Counted from the first letter of the stretch, positions 10,025 through 19,456 are shown. The stretch is DNA of 64,000 bases from Pseudomonas sp. SL4(2022) (GCF_026625725.1 NZ_CP113060.1:4098001-4162000); one strand, 5' to 3'. Translations and numbers: made by a program. The notes: generated by a model not told the origin, from the sequence alone.

Positions 10025-10636
10025 ATGGCAGAAAGTACGCAGCACAAGCTGGATCGGATTCGTCCTCCACGAGTTCAAATCACCTATGACGTTGAGATTG
10101 GCAGCGCTATCGAGAAGAAAGAACTGCCTCTCGTTGTCGGAATTCTTGCAGACCTTTCGGGAAAGCCCGAACAGCCCCTTCCCAAGCTCATTGACCGTCG
10201 TTTTACCGAGATCGATCGCGATAACTTCAATGAAGTACTCGCTTCTATTTCGCCACGCAGCACCTTGCAGGTGGAGAACACGATCACGGGTGATGGCAGC
10301 AAACTCAACATCGAGTTGAATTTCAGGCACGTTGACGATTTCGACCCTGTCAACATCGTCAAGCAAATCACCCCACTGCGCCGTCTTTATGAGGCTCGCC
10401 AACGGCTGCGTGATTTGCTCACCAAGCTCGATGGAAACGACGATCTCGACAAACTCCTTCAAGACGTTGTGAGTAACACCCAAGGCTTACAAGAAATCAA
10501 AGCGACACGACCTGAAGCTCAATCGGCTTCAGCTGACAGCACCCCAAGCAGTGCCAATGCAGCTCCAAAATCTGAGCCGGAGCCAGCAACTGCTGCTGCC
10601 CCAGACGCGGATACTCCGACAGAACCGCAGGCCTAA
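10025..10636 (+). CDS. tssB: T6SS sheath small subunit TssB
   Basis: 203 residues. The sheath-core signatures are RPPRVQITYDVE, LPLVVGILADLSG and the later FRHVDDFDPVNIV (TssB/VipA/HsiB). I took the ATG at 10025 with CGGAG about 10 bases before it; a longer in-frame extension to 9947 has no support. After residue 160 there is an unusual Pro/Ala/Glu/Ser-rich tail of about 40 residues that is probably disordered. TssB pairs with TssC to build the contractile cytoplasmic sheath. tssC starts 27 bases downstream. Confidence 0.94.
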   Translation: MAESTQHKLDRIRPPRVQITYDVEIGSAIEKKELPLVVGILADLSGKPEQPLPKLIDRRFTEIDRDNFNEVLASISPRSTLQVENTITGDGSKLNIELNFRHVDDFDPVNIVKQITPLRRLYEARQRLRDLLTKLDGNDDLDKLLQDVVSNTQGLQEIKATRPEAQSASADSTPSSANAAPKSEPEPATAAAPDADTPTEPQA

Positions 10637-10663
10637 AATCCACCACCTTCCGGAGATAACGTA

Positions 10664-12142
10664 ATGGCAACACAAACAGGTGCTTCCAGCGAAAGCTCGA
10701 CTCAAACCCTGAGTTTGCTTGACCGCATCATCGCGGATGGCCGGATGGCTCACGATGAAAGCCAACAAGGCTATGCGCGCGACATGCTGGCTGAATTTGC
10801 TACACAGGTCCTTGATGAAGGCATGGCCGTCGATAAGGACACTGTGGCGATGATTAATGATCGAATCAGTAAGATAGATAAGCTAATCAGCGACCAACTC
10901 AATGAAGTTTTGCACCACCCAGAGATGCAAAAACTCGAAGCCACATGGCGTGGGTTGCACATGCTGGTCGACAAGACCGAAACCAGTACTCGCCTGAAAT
11001 TGCGCTTGCTGAACGTCACCCAAAAAGAGCTGCAGAACGACCTGGAAAAAGCTGTTGAGTTCGACCAAAGCGCGCTCTTCAAGAAAATTTATGAAGAGGA
11101 ATACGGCACGTTTGGCGGGCACCCGTTCAGTCTTTTGGTAGGTGACTATAACTTCGGTCGGCACCCACAAGACGTGGCGCTTCTTGAGAAACTCTCCAAT
11201 GTCGCCGCTGCAGCTCATGCGCCATTTATCGCTGCCGCAAGCCCAAAACTGTTCGACATGAACAGCTTCACTGAATTAGCTGTGCCACGTGACCTAAGCA
11301 AGATTTTCGAGAGCCTAGAACTGATCAAATGGCGCAGCTTCCGTGAAAGTGAAGACTCACGCTATGTATCCCTGATATTGCCAAATTTCTTGCTTCGCTT
11401 GCCATATGGCCCGGATACCAAACCAGTTGAAGGCATGGACTACGTGGAGGACGTCAATGGCACTGACCATTCCAAGTACCTGTGGGGAAATGCCGCTTGG
11501 CTGATGGCGATCCGTATCACCAATGCATTCGCCAAGTATGGTTGGTGTGCTGCAATTCGTGGTGCTGAAGGCGGTGGCGCAGTTGAAGGCTTACCAGCAC
11601 ACACGTTCCGAACCCTGTCAGGGGATCTGTCGCTTAAGTGCCCGACCGAAGTCGCCATCACTGACCGCCGTGAAAAGGAGCTCAACGACTTGGGCTTTAT
11701 TTCCTTGTGCCACAAAAAGAACACCGATATTGCGGTTTTCTTCGGCGGCCAGACCACAAACAAGGCCAGGCTTTACAACACCAACGAAGCCAACGCCAAC
11801 GCACGCATCTCGGCAATGCTGCCCTACGTGCTAGCAGCCTCACGCTTCGCCCATTACCTCAAGGTGATCATGCGCGACAAGATAGGCAGCTTCATGACGC
11901 GTGACAACGTGCAGACCTACCTCAATAACTGGATCGCTGATTATGTGTTGATCAATGACAACGCACCTCAGGAGATCAAGGCTCAGTACCCGCTGCGTGA
12001 AGCACGTGTGGATGTCTCAGAAGTCGCGGGAAAACCGGGCGTTTACCGCGCCACAGTATTCCTGCGACCTCACTTCCAATTGGAAGAACTGACTGCCTCG
12101 ATCCGCCTGGTTGCAACCTTACCACCGCCGGCAGCCGCCTAG
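10664..12142 (+). CDS. tssC: T6SS sheath large subunit TssC
   Basis: 492 residues, full length. Family hallmarks include HHPEMQKLEATWRGLHMLV (about 85-103), FGGHPFSLLVGDYNFGRHP and, near the C-terminus, LNNWIADYVLIND. TssC (VipB/HsiC) intercalates with TssB to form the sheath whose contraction drives the Hcp tube out. CGGAG precedes the ATG by 8 bases. Composition of tssB and tssC still resembles the left operon (about 50-58% GC in sampled lines), unlike the next gene onward. Confidence 0.95.
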   Translation: MATQTGASSESSTQTLSLLDRIIADGRMAHDESQQGYARDMLAEFATQVLDEGMAVDKDTVAMINDRISKIDKLISDQLNEVLHHPEMQKLEATWRGLHMLVDKTETSTRLKLRLLNVTQKELQNDLEKAVEFDQSALFKKIYEEEYGTFGGHPFSLLVGDYNFGRHPQDVALLEKLSNVAAAAHAPFIAAASPKLFDMNSFTELAVPRDLSKIFESLELIKWRSFRESEDSRYVSLILPNFLLRLPYGPDTKPVEGMDYVEDVNGTDHSKYLWGNAAWLMAIRITNAFAKYGWCAAIRGAEGGGAVEGLPAHTFRTLSGDLSLKCPTEVAITDRREKELNDLGFISLCHKKNTDIAVFFGGQTTNKARLYNTNEANANARISAMLPYVLAASRFAHYLKVIMRDKIGSFMTRDNVQTYLNNWIADYVLINDNAPQEIKAQYPLREARVDVSEVAGKPGVYRATVFLRPHFQLEELTASIRLVATLPPPAAA

Positions 12143-12148
12143 TCATTA

Positions 12149-12174
12149 ACCTCCGCCGGTATGCCGGCGGAGGT
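12149..12174 (+). promoter_or_regulatory. Strong hairpin between tssC and hcp
   Basis: A perfect 11-bp inverted repeat (ACCTCCGCCGG / CCGGCGGAGGT) closes a TATG tetraloop, starting 6 bases after the tssC stop. No U-run follows, so it is not a classic intrinsic terminator. A stable hairpin here could protect the 3' end of upstream mRNA or mark a processing site that sets a high hcp level. The role is inference. Confidence 0.75.
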
Positions 12175-12222
12175 CTTAGCACAGATGCTTATTTCAGTTT
12201 TTAGACTCAGGAGTTTTCCGCG

Positions 12223-12720
12223 ATGGATGCCATTATTCTCGACTTTGGTGACGACATTAAAGGCGACAGCCTGCTTGAGGGCTACACCGACAAGATCGAA
12301 TTGATGTCTTACAGCCACAACGTGGCCATGCAGGTCACCAACGATGTGAGTAACTCAGAACGTACCTCGGGTAAACCACATATCGGCGAGTTCACCGTCA
12401 CCAAATTTGTCGATACCTCGACCCCCTCGCTCAACGAATACTGCTGCGCCGGTAAACCCATCACGAAAGCCACCATCACCATCGGCCGCAACGCCTCCGA
12501 AAGCGACGGCAAGCTGCTGCCATTTATCGTCTATACCCTCGACAACGTGGTGCTCTCCAACGTCAGCGTCAGCGGCGGAGCCGGCGGCAAGCCGGTGGAA
12601 ACCCTGTCGCTGAATTTCACCAAGATCAAATGGGAGCTTACCGCGCAGAAGGACGATGGCACCAAGGAAGGTACTGCTGCGTCTACCTGGGATCTGGCAG
12701 CCAACAAGCTTGTCAAGTAA
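12223..12720 (+). CDS. hcp: T6SS tube protein Hcp
   Basis: 165 residues. Typical Hcp features are the MDAIILDFGDDIKGDS start and the central HIGEFTVTKFVDTSTP, and it ends in a beta-strand pattern SLNFTKIKWELTAQ. Hcp hexamers stack into the inner tube and chaperone small effectors. An AGGAG lies before the ATG. The H3-like neighbourhood makes it the Hcp3 equivalent. From this gene onward the sampled GC content rises to 60-70%. Confidence 0.94.
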   Translation: MDAIILDFGDDIKGDSLLEGYTDKIELMSYSHNVAMQVTNDVSNSERTSGKPHIGEFTVTKFVDTSTPSLNEYCCAGKPITKATITIGRNASESDGKLLPFIVYTLDNVVLSNVSVSGGAGGKPVETLSLNFTKIKWELTAQKDDGTKEGTAASTWDLAANKLVK

Positions 12721-12732
12721 GAGGGTCACGCT

Positions 12733-13149
12733 GTGCGTGCGCCCCTTCTCGAGCGTCTCTCCGCCCAGGCGGATGAGGCGCCGATCTTTGACCACAAGGT
12801 CTTGGCCGAATCCGTTTGCCAGGAGTTGATGCGCTTGCTCAATACCCGTCGTCCGCAGCGTGTTGCGGGTCAACCACTGACACTACTCGATTACGGCATT
12901 GGTGACTGGGCCGCCCTGCAAGCCTTGCGCGCCGAAGATCGGCGTCTTCTGTTGCGCGAGGTACGTGCCGCCGTGCACCACTTCGAGCCGCGCTTGCAAC
13001 TCAGCAACATCGACGTTGAGCCCCTGCCTGGCCAACCTCAGCGCTTGTCCATTCGCCTGACTGGAAAACTGCGCAGCGGACAACGCACCTGGCCGGCCTT
13101 GTTTCTCCTCAGCCCGGGCGAGGACGGCATGGAAGTCCGCCATGAGTGA
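12733..13149 (+). CDS. tssE: T6SS baseplate wedge protein TssE (gp25-like)
   Basis: 138 residues with the gp25-like fold. RRPQRVAGQPLTLLDYGIGDW is followed by the conserved catalytic-looking strand LLREVRAAVHHFEPRL. TssE joins TssF and TssG in the baseplate wedge and nucleates the sheath. Translation starts at a GTG (12733) with GAGGGT upstream. It lies 12 bases after hcp and overlaps tssF by 8 bases. Confidence 0.92.
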   Translation: MRAPLLERLSAQADEAPIFDHKVLAESVCQELMRLLNTRRPQRVAGQPLTLLDYGIGDWAALQALRAEDRRLLLREVRAAVHHFEPRLQLSNIDVEPLPGQPQRLSIRLTGKLRSGQRTWPALFLLSPGEDGMEVRHE

Positions 13150-14929
13150 TTCGATCGATGCCGAACTGCTCGACTATTACCAACGCGAACTGACCTGGCT
13201 GCGCCATGCCGGCGCAGGCTTCGCTCAGCGCCACCCCAAAGTGGCCCGGCGCCTGGAACTGTCACCCGGAGAATGCCCCGATCCACACGTCGAGCGTTTG
13301 CTGGAGGGCTTCGCCCTGTTGACCGCGCGACTGCACCGCCGACTCGATGATGACTACGCCGAATTCAGCGACGCGCTGCTGGAACAGCTCTACCCTCTGG
13401 TTCTGCGTCCCCTTCCCTCCTGCGCCATCGTGCAGTTTGAGCCCGATCCGACCCAAGGCAATCTTGCCGAGGGCTACAGCCTGCCACGCGATACCCCGCT
13501 GTTCGTCACCACGCCCGATCAGGCCAGCGTGCACTGGCGCACCAGTGCACAGGTCGACCTCTGGCCGCTGCGTATCAGTGAAGCCACCTTGCTCGATGGC
13601 GATGCGGCGGTGGCTTTCAGTGGCCACCCGCTGGCCCGCTCGGCCCTGCGCCTGACCCTGGAATGCCTGGGCGAGCTCGACTGGGCACAATTGCCGGTAC
13701 GCAGCCTGCGCGTGCACCTGGCGGCGTCCCCCATGACCAACGCCATCCTCTACGACCTGCTCGCGGCCCACTGCCTCGGGCTATGGAGTGGTGTAGCCGG
13801 TAAACCACTGTGCCGCGTATCCGGCACCGCCGCGCCAGTGGGCTTCGCCGACGACCAGGCCTTGCTGCCTGATGAGGATGGCCAACACCCCGGCTTGCGT
13901 TTGCTGGCAGAGTATTTCGCTTTCCCCGACAAATTCGCCTTCTTCGACCTGCCACTGCTGCCACCGACAGACGGCGGCCATACTTGCCAACTGGTGATTG
14001 CCTTCGACCGCGCCCCCACTGGCCGACCTCACCTGCAAGCCAGTGAACTGCGCCTGGGCTGCACCCCGGCCATCAACTTGTTCCCACGTACCTCAGAGCC
14101 CTTGCGCCCGGATGGAACACGTAGCGAATACCGCCTAGTGGCCGACGCCCACCGCGAAAGAAGCGTGGAGATCTACAGCATTCGCAGCATGCGTGCGGCT
14201 ACACCTCAGGGCGTGCGCCATGTCCCAGCCTATTACGGGCATAACCATGGCGCTGAAGGCTTCTACTGGCACGCTCGCCGGGTACAGGGACTCAACCCCA
14301 CGCAGCCTGGCAGCGATCTGTTGCTGAGTTTGGTGGACACAGCCTTCGACCCACGGCAGGACGCCCCCGAATACAGCCTCACCGCCGAGTTGCTATGCAC
14401 CAGTCGGCATCTGGCCGAAAACCTGCCAGCCGGCACCCGCCTGGGTTTCGAGCGTCCTGGCCCGGTCGCGCAGGCCAGCCTGCTGAACACGCCCACCGCG
14501 CAAAGCCTGCCATGGCTGTCCGGCCCTTCGCGCTGGCGCCTGGTTTCGCAACTGAGCCTCAACCATCTCTCGTTGGTCGAAGGTCCCGATGCCCTCGATG
14601 CCCTGCGCGAACTGTTGCACCTGCACAACCTGCGCGACGAAGCCGGGCCTCGGCGCCAAGTGGAAGGCCTGGTGGAGTTGACCAGTGAGCGCGTGGTAGC
14701 GCGCGTTGGTGATGACGCCTGGCGCGGCTGGCGCAATGGCCTGGAAGTACGCATCCGCCTGGATGCAGAGCATTTTGCCGGCAGCAGCGCCGTGCTGTTC
14801 TCCGCCGTTCTGGCGCAATTTTTCTCCCTTTACGCCACGCCCAACCGTTTCGTACGTACGGTGCTGGTGGATCACGACAAGGAGGTGCGGACATGGCAGC
14901 CCCAGGCCGGCAAGCCCCTGCACCTCTGA
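13142..14929 (+). CDS. tssF: T6SS baseplate wedge protein TssF
   Basis: 595 residues, the usual size. The family start (LLDYYQRELTWLRHAGAGFAQ, then HPKVARRL) and the conserved segments HVERLLEGFALLTARLHRRLDD and LYPLVLRPLPSCAIVQF identify TssF (VasA/ImpG). Two TssF copies and one TssG form each wedge arm. The ATG overlaps the tssE end, and tssG begins inside its last codons, so the three are probably translated as a coupled block. Confidence 0.95.
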   Translation: MSDSIDAELLDYYQRELTWLRHAGAGFAQRHPKVARRLELSPGECPDPHVERLLEGFALLTARLHRRLDDDYAEFSDALLEQLYPLVLRPLPSCAIVQFEPDPTQGNLAEGYSLPRDTPLFVTTPDQASVHWRTSAQVDLWPLRISEATLLDGDAAVAFSGHPLARSALRLTLECLGELDWAQLPVRSLRVHLAASPMTNAILYDLLAAHCLGLWSGVAGKPLCRVSGTAAPVGFADDQALLPDEDGQHPGLRLLAEYFAFPDKFAFFDLPLLPPTDGGHTCQLVIAFDRAPTGRPHLQASELRLGCTPAINLFPRTSEPLRPDGTRSEYRLVADAHRERSVEIYSIRSMRAATPQGVRHVPAYYGHNHGAEGFYWHARRVQGLNPTQPGSDLLLSLVDTAFDPRQDAPEYSLTAELLCTSRHLAENLPAGTRLGFERPGPVAQASLLNTPTAQSLPWLSGPSRWRLVSQLSLNHLSLVEGPDALDALRELLHLHNLRDEAGPRRQVEGLVELTSERVVARVGDDAWRGWRNGLEVRIRLDAEHFAGSSAVLFSAVLAQFFSLYATPNRFVRTVLVDHDKEVRTWQPQAGKPLHL

Positions 14930-15912
14930 GCAAGCGCCTACGCGAGGCACCTCAGGCCTTCGAATTTCTCCAGGCCCTGCTGCTGCTGGAGCGCGAGAAA
15001 CCCAATGCCACGCCTCTGGGCCAAGGCAGCAGCCCCGAGCAAGAAGCCGTACGCTTGCGTGGACCATTGACCCCCACGTTCGCACCCAGTCAGGTCGTGC
15101 GCCTGGAGGACGTTCCCGGCCAGCCACCCACATTGAGCACCGCCGTCTTTGGCCTGGGCGGCCCCGATGGCCCGCTGCCCTATGCCTATCAAGAGTGGCT
15201 GCAACAGCGTGCACGCCTCAAAGATCACGCCCCGGCAGACTTCCTTGACCTGTTCCACAATCGCCTGCTCGCCCAGCTCTATCGGGTGCTCGGTCGGCAC
15301 CGCCTAGCACTGGGTTTTCAGCGTCCGCAACAGGCCCCGGCACAACAACTGCTGTTGGCACTCAGCGGCCTGCTTCCACGCAGCTTGCAAGGGCGCATGG
15401 CATTACCCGACGCTGCCATCACCACCCGCTCCGGCCTGTTTAATGGCCCACGTCGTTCCCTGGCCGGCTTCGCCGTGCTGGTCCGTCATCAGTTCGGCGT
15501 CACGGTGAACTACGACGCCTACCAAGGCGCCTGGCGCGAGATTCCACCGGCCAGCCGCAGCCGCCTGCAACGCGGTGGGCGCAACCTTGGCCTGGGCCGC
15601 AACGCCATCGCCGGCACCCGAGTCTGGGATGAACATGCCGGTATTCGCCTCACGCTTGGCCCACTGACAGCCGAACAAGCCCAGGCCTATCTGCCTGGTG
15701 GCGAACAGCATGAACGCCTGGCTGATCTGGCCAGTTTCTATCTCGGCCCGGATACCGACTGCCACCTGCGCCTGCTGGTACGCCCCGGCAAGCCCTTACG
15801 CCTGGATCGGCAACAACCGCCGCGCCTGCGCTGGAGTAGCAACCTGCAGTACGCGGGAGCGACCACCCTACAACGTATCGACACCCGCCTGCGGCATAAG
15901 GAGACGGTCTGA
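14893..15912 (+). CDS. tssG: T6SS baseplate wedge protein TssG
   Basis: 339 residues (VasB/ImpH family). Early segments (APQAFEFLQALLLLER) and LGGPDGPLPYAYQEWL are characteristic. The ATG lies in the tssF reading region with GGAGG seven bases before it, giving a 37-base overlap with tssF. TssG bridges the two TssF subunits in the wedge. The stop overlaps the clpV start (TGATG). Confidence 0.94.
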   Translation: MAAPGRQAPAPLSKRLREAPQAFEFLQALLLLEREKPNATPLGQGSSPEQEAVRLRGPLTPTFAPSQVVRLEDVPGQPPTLSTAVFGLGGPDGPLPYAYQEWLQQRARLKDHAPADFLDLFHNRLLAQLYRVLGRHRLALGFQRPQQAPAQQLLLALSGLLPRSLQGRMALPDAAITTRSGLFNGPRRSLAGFAVLVRHQFGVTVNYDAYQGAWREIPPASRSRLQRGGRNLGLGRNAIAGTRVWDEHAGIRLTLGPLTAEQAQAYLPGGEQHERLADLASFYLGPDTDCHLRLLVRPGKPLRLDRQQPPRLRWSSNLQYAGATTLQRIDTRLRHKETV

Positions 15913-18461
15913 TGGAACTCGCCGGGCTGATCGGTCGCCTCAATGCAGACAGCCGCCGCGCGCTTGAACGCGCCGCCCAGCGTTGCCTGCAACGCAGTCA
16001 CCATTACGTGGAAATCGAGCACCTGCTGCTTGAACTACTCGACATAGAAGGCGGTGACTTCGCCTGGCTGCTGCCGCGCTTCGGCCTGGAACGCGACAGC
16101 CTGGCCACCGAAATCAACCGCGCCCTGGAACTGTTCAAGGCCGGCAGCACCCGGACCCCTGCCCTCTCTGCCCAGACCATCGGCCTGCTCGAAGACGCCG
16201 TGGTGCAGGCCAGTGTGCAGGGCCAGACGAGCATCCGCTCCGGCCTGTTGCTGCTCGCCCTGCTCGATCGCGACGAACGCCGTAGCCTGCTGCTCAACAG
16301 CGCCTCTTCGCTGCTGCGCATCCCCCGCGAAGCCCTGCGCGCCAATCTGCTGGAATGGACGCAAGCCTCACGCGAATACAGCGGTGGCCCCGGCCCAGCA
16401 AGCAAGGTCCGCCCCGTACAGGAAGCCGCGCAGGACAGCGTGCTCGACCAGTACACCCAGGATCTAACCGCTGACGCCCGCGCCGGGCGCATCGATCCCA
16501 TCGTCGGGCGAGACGGCGAGATCCGCCAGAGCATCGACATTCTCCTGCGCCGTCGGCAGAACAACCCGATCCTGGTGGGCGCCCCCGGTGTCGGCAAAAC
16601 AGCTGTGGTCGAAGGCCTGGCCCTGCGCATCGCCGCCGGCGACGTGCCACCGCCCTTGCAGAATGTGATCCTGCGGGTGCTCGACCTGGGTCTATTGCAA
16701 GCCGGTGCCGGGGTCAAGGGGGAGTTCGAGCAGCGCCTCAAGGGCGTGATCGACGCCGTACGCAATAGCGAGCAGCCAATCATCCTGTTCATCGACGAGG
16801 CCCATACCCTTATAGGAGCGGGGGGCAGCGAAGGTGGCAGCGACGCCGCCAATTTGCTCAAGCCGGCTCTAGCCCGTGGTGAACTGCGCACCCTCGCCGC
16901 CACCACCTGGCTGGAATACAAGAAGTACTTCGAGAAAGATCCGGCTCTTGCTCGCCGCTTCCAACTGGTGCAAGTGGAAGAACCCGACGAGGCCACCGCC
17001 GTGGAGATGCTACGCGGCGTCGCCGCCAAGCTGGAACAGCATCATGGCGTGCAGGTGCTCGACAGCGCTATTCAGGACGCGGTCAAACTCTCCCACCGCT
17101 ACATCTCCGGCCGCCAGTTGCCGGACAAGGCCATCAGCGTGCTCGACACCGCCTGCGCCCGCGTCTCCCTCGGCCAGCATGACGTACCGCCACCGCTGGA
17201 AAGCCTGCGCCACCGCGAAGTGGCAGTGGCCGAAGAACTGCAACGCCTGCGCCGCGAACAGACCACCGGCCTCGACCACCGCGAGCGCATCACCGCCCTG
17301 GAGCTGGAATCCGTCAGCAACCGCAGCGCCATTCGCGAACTGGAAACCCGCTGGGGTGAAGAACGCGAAGCCGTGCGCGAACTCCTGGAAGCCCGCCGCG
17401 AACTGCTCGCCCTGAGCGAAAACGCCGACACCCGCCAGCCCGACGAAGCCCTCGATGAGCGTAGCGACTACCTGGCCGCCGAACTGGCACGCCTGGAAGC
17501 CGGCCTCGACGCCATCCGCCAGGACGACCCACTGGTGCCCGAACAGGTGGACTCACGCACCGTGGCCGCCGTGATCGCCGGCTGGACCGGCATCCCCATA
17601 GGCAAAATGCTCGCCGACGAAGCCTACGCCGTGCGTACCCTCGGCCAGCGCCTGGGCCAACGGGTCATGGGCCAGAACAGCGCGCTGGGTACCATCGCCC
17701 AGCGCATCCAGGCCTACCGCGCCGGCCTTACCGACCCGGCCAAGCCGGTGGGCGTGTTCCTGCTGGTCGGCCCCACCGGCGTCGGCAAGACCGAAACCGC
17801 CTACGCCCTGGCCGACGCCCTCTACGGCGGTGAACGCAACCTGATCAGCATCAACCTCTCCGAGTACCAGGAGGCCCACACCGTCAGCCAGCTCAAGGGC
17901 GCCCCGCCCGGCTACGTCGGCTACGGCACCGGCGGCGTGCTCACCGAAGCCGTGCGCCGCCGCCCCTACTCCGTGGTGCTGCTGGACGAGATCGAAAAAG
18001 CCCACCCCGATGTGCTGGAAGCCTTCTACAACGTCTTCGACAAGGGCGTGATGGAAGACGGCACCGGCCTGGTGGTGGACTTCAAGAACACCGTGATGCT
18101 CGCCACCAGCAACGTCGGCGCCGAACTGGTGCTGGACACCCCCACCGACCAGCTCGGCAGCGATGCCTTCAACGAACGCCTGCGCAAGGTGCTGCTCCAA
18201 GCCTTCCGCCCCGCCTTCCTCGCCCGCATGACCGTCGTGCCCTACCGCCCGCTAGACGAAGCGACGCTGGAAGGCATCGTCCTGGCCAAGCTGGAAAAAC
18301 TGCGGGAACGCTACAAGGCCGCCACCGGCAAACAATTCGACTTCGACCCCGCCATCGTCAAGGCCGTGCTCGCCAAGTGCAGCGCGGCAGGCGCGCGGGA
18401 TATCGAGAACGTGTTGATGGCGCAGGTGACGGGGAAGTTGGCGGAGTGGGTGTTGGAGTGA
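15912..18461 (+). CDS. clpV: T6SS sheath-recycling ATPase ClpV (TssH)
   Basis: 849 residues. It has an N-terminal Clp repeat domain (about 1-150), a first AAA domain with Walker A GAPGVGKT (about 224) and Walker B LFIDEAHTLIGAG, and a middle coiled-coil region (about 430-550). A second AAA domain has Walker A GPTGVGKT (about 622) and Walker B VLLDEIEKAHPD. ClpV recognises the TssC N-terminus in contracted sheath and unfolds it for reuse. It is the last conserved core gene of the rightward operon; cargo genes of different composition follow. Confidence 0.96.
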   Translation: MELAGLIGRLNADSRRALERAAQRCLQRSHHYVEIEHLLLELLDIEGGDFAWLLPRFGLERDSLATEINRALELFKAGSTRTPALSAQTIGLLEDAVVQASVQGQTSIRSGLLLLALLDRDERRSLLLNSASSLLRIPREALRANLLEWTQASREYSGGPGPASKVRPVQEAAQDSVLDQYTQDLTADARAGRIDPIVGRDGEIRQSIDILLRRRQNNPILVGAPGVGKTAVVEGLALRIAAGDVPPPLQNVILRVLDLGLLQAGAGVKGEFEQRLKGVIDAVRNSEQPIILFIDEAHTLIGAGGSEGGSDAANLLKPALARGELRTLAATTWLEYKKYFEKDPALARRFQLVQVEEPDEATAVEMLRGVAAKLEQHHGVQVLDSAIQDAVKLSHRYISGRQLPDKAISVLDTACARVSLGQHDVPPPLESLRHREVAVAEELQRLRREQTTGLDHRERITALELESVSNRSAIRELETRWGEEREAVRELLEARRELLALSENADTRQPDEALDERSDYLAAELARLEAGLDAIRQDDPLVPEQVDSRTVAAVIAGWTGIPIGKMLADEAYAVRTLGQRLGQRVMGQNSALGTIAQRIQAYRAGLTDPAKPVGVFLLVGPTGVGKTETAYALADALYGGERNLISINLSEYQEAHTVSQLKGAPPGYVGYGTGGVLTEAVRRRPYSVVLLDEIEKAHPDVLEAFYNVFDKGVMEDGTGLVVDFKNTVMLATSNVGAELVLDTPTDQLGSDAFNERLRKVLLQAFRPAFLARMTVVPYRPLDEATLEGIVLAKLEKLRERYKAATGKQFDFDPAIVKAVLAKCSAAGARDIENVLMAQVTGKLAEWVLE

Positions 18462-18505
18462 GTTCTATTCTTTAATGAGCCCGTACAGGAATATAAGGAA
18501 TAAAA

Positions 18506-18766
18506 ATGCCCACCATATTAAGAAGCTCTACCTATATTGGATCACAGCAAGATTATCTCGCCATAAGTCAGTATTTTTCAATGCTCGATTGGCCAAGCAG
18601 CGTGCACACCGTATACATAAGCAATGGATGGCACACAGGCTTCGAGAGCAGGATTTTTATAGACCCACAAACAGGGCAATGTGTAACAAGAGGTACAACA
18701 GTCACTTATTGCGGATATTATGCAAACTCAGACAACGGAGCAAAAATACATTTTTACGCAAATTAA
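18506..18766 (+). CDS. Small orphan protein in the T6SS cargo region
   Basis: 86 residues, not recognised. The ATG is preceded by AGGAA at a good distance. There is no signal peptide or membrane segment, and it has two Cys and many aromatic residues (TYCGYYANS near the end). Local composition is AT-rich, unlike clpV. Its position between clpV and the candidate effector genes suggests a cargo, immunity or adaptor role, but nothing in the sequence proves one. An overlapping basic frame (18475-18831) lacks a ribosome-binding site and looks spurious. Confidence 0.55.
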   Translation: MPTILRSSTYIGSQQDYLAISQYFSMLDWPSSVHTVYISNGWHTGFESRIFIDPQTGQCVTRGTTVTYCGYYANSDNGAKIHFYAN

Positions 18767-18855
18767 AATCCGTAAACTTAAAACTCAAGAAATCTCCCCA
18801 ACTACAAGAAGCTAAGAGTGCAAATTTATAAGCAACTCTTATAGCAGGAGAGAAA

Positions 18856-19308
18856 ATGGACGATGCCTTCGATTTCTCAGATATAGGTAGCAGGCGCGAA
18901 AAGAACTCAACGCTTTTTAAGGCTAAGCAATCGCGCTATTACGCAATAAAGCATGTGCCAGTAAAAAAAATTCAACTAAGGGGCGACTCCTACACAACGG
19001 GAGTTCATCATGAGCTAATGATCCTCCTAGAGAACTCAACAAATATAAGAATATCACGAACAAACGGCTCAGACACACTTCAGCTAGATGCAGCAATCAC
19101 AGGAAAGCATGACAAAACCGTATTATTCGAAAAAATGATCTCCGACAAAAAAATAAACACACAAACCGTTTTCACTGCATTTTCAGATGCAAAGAAAGCC
19201 AGGCCCTACTACGATCAGGCAGACTGCCAAAGCTTTGCCAGTGAGGTTTACAAAAGAATAACTGGGGAGTCATTGAATCCAAAATCAGATGAGGATGACT
19301 TTATGTAA
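18856..19308 (+). CDS. Orphan protein, possible permuted papain-like fold
   Basis: 150 residues in AT-rich DNA (about 40% GC in sampled lines). GGAG precedes the ATG by about 5 bases. Two features hint at a circularly permuted papain-like (LRAT or NlpC/P60-like) hydrolase. One is a His-containing strand, GVHHELMILLEN (His51/His52). The other, late in the chain, is a helix starting with a Cys, QADCQSFASEVY (Cys124), similar in spacing to the LRAT NCEHF motif. No signal peptide is present. It could be a T6SS effector or an immunity or accessory protein for the adjacent nuclease. The fold call is a motif-level guess. Confidence 0.5.
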   Translation: MDDAFDFSDIGSRREKNSTLFKAKQSRYYAIKHVPVKKIQLRGDSYTTGVHHELMILLENSTNIRISRTNGSDTLQLDAAITGKHDKTVLFEKMISDKKINTQTVFTAFSDAKKARPYYDQADCQSFASEVYKRITGESLNPKSDEDDFM

Positions 19309-19456
19309 ATGCACCTATTGAAATATAAAAAATAAAACCAGGCACCCTAAAACCAACATCAAATAAAACGCCTGCCAAATGAAAGGGTTAATCGATTCAC
19401 CCAATAAAAAGCTATAGCCTCAAGCGCTAAAGCGCTGCGGGCAGAGGAGGGAATAA

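Noticed and set aside
18475..18831. A 118-codon basic frame overlapping the small cargo gene
   Set aside because: No ribosome-binding site and a composition of mostly Lys/Arg/Ser from AT-rich DNA; the frame at 18506 has an AGGAA element.
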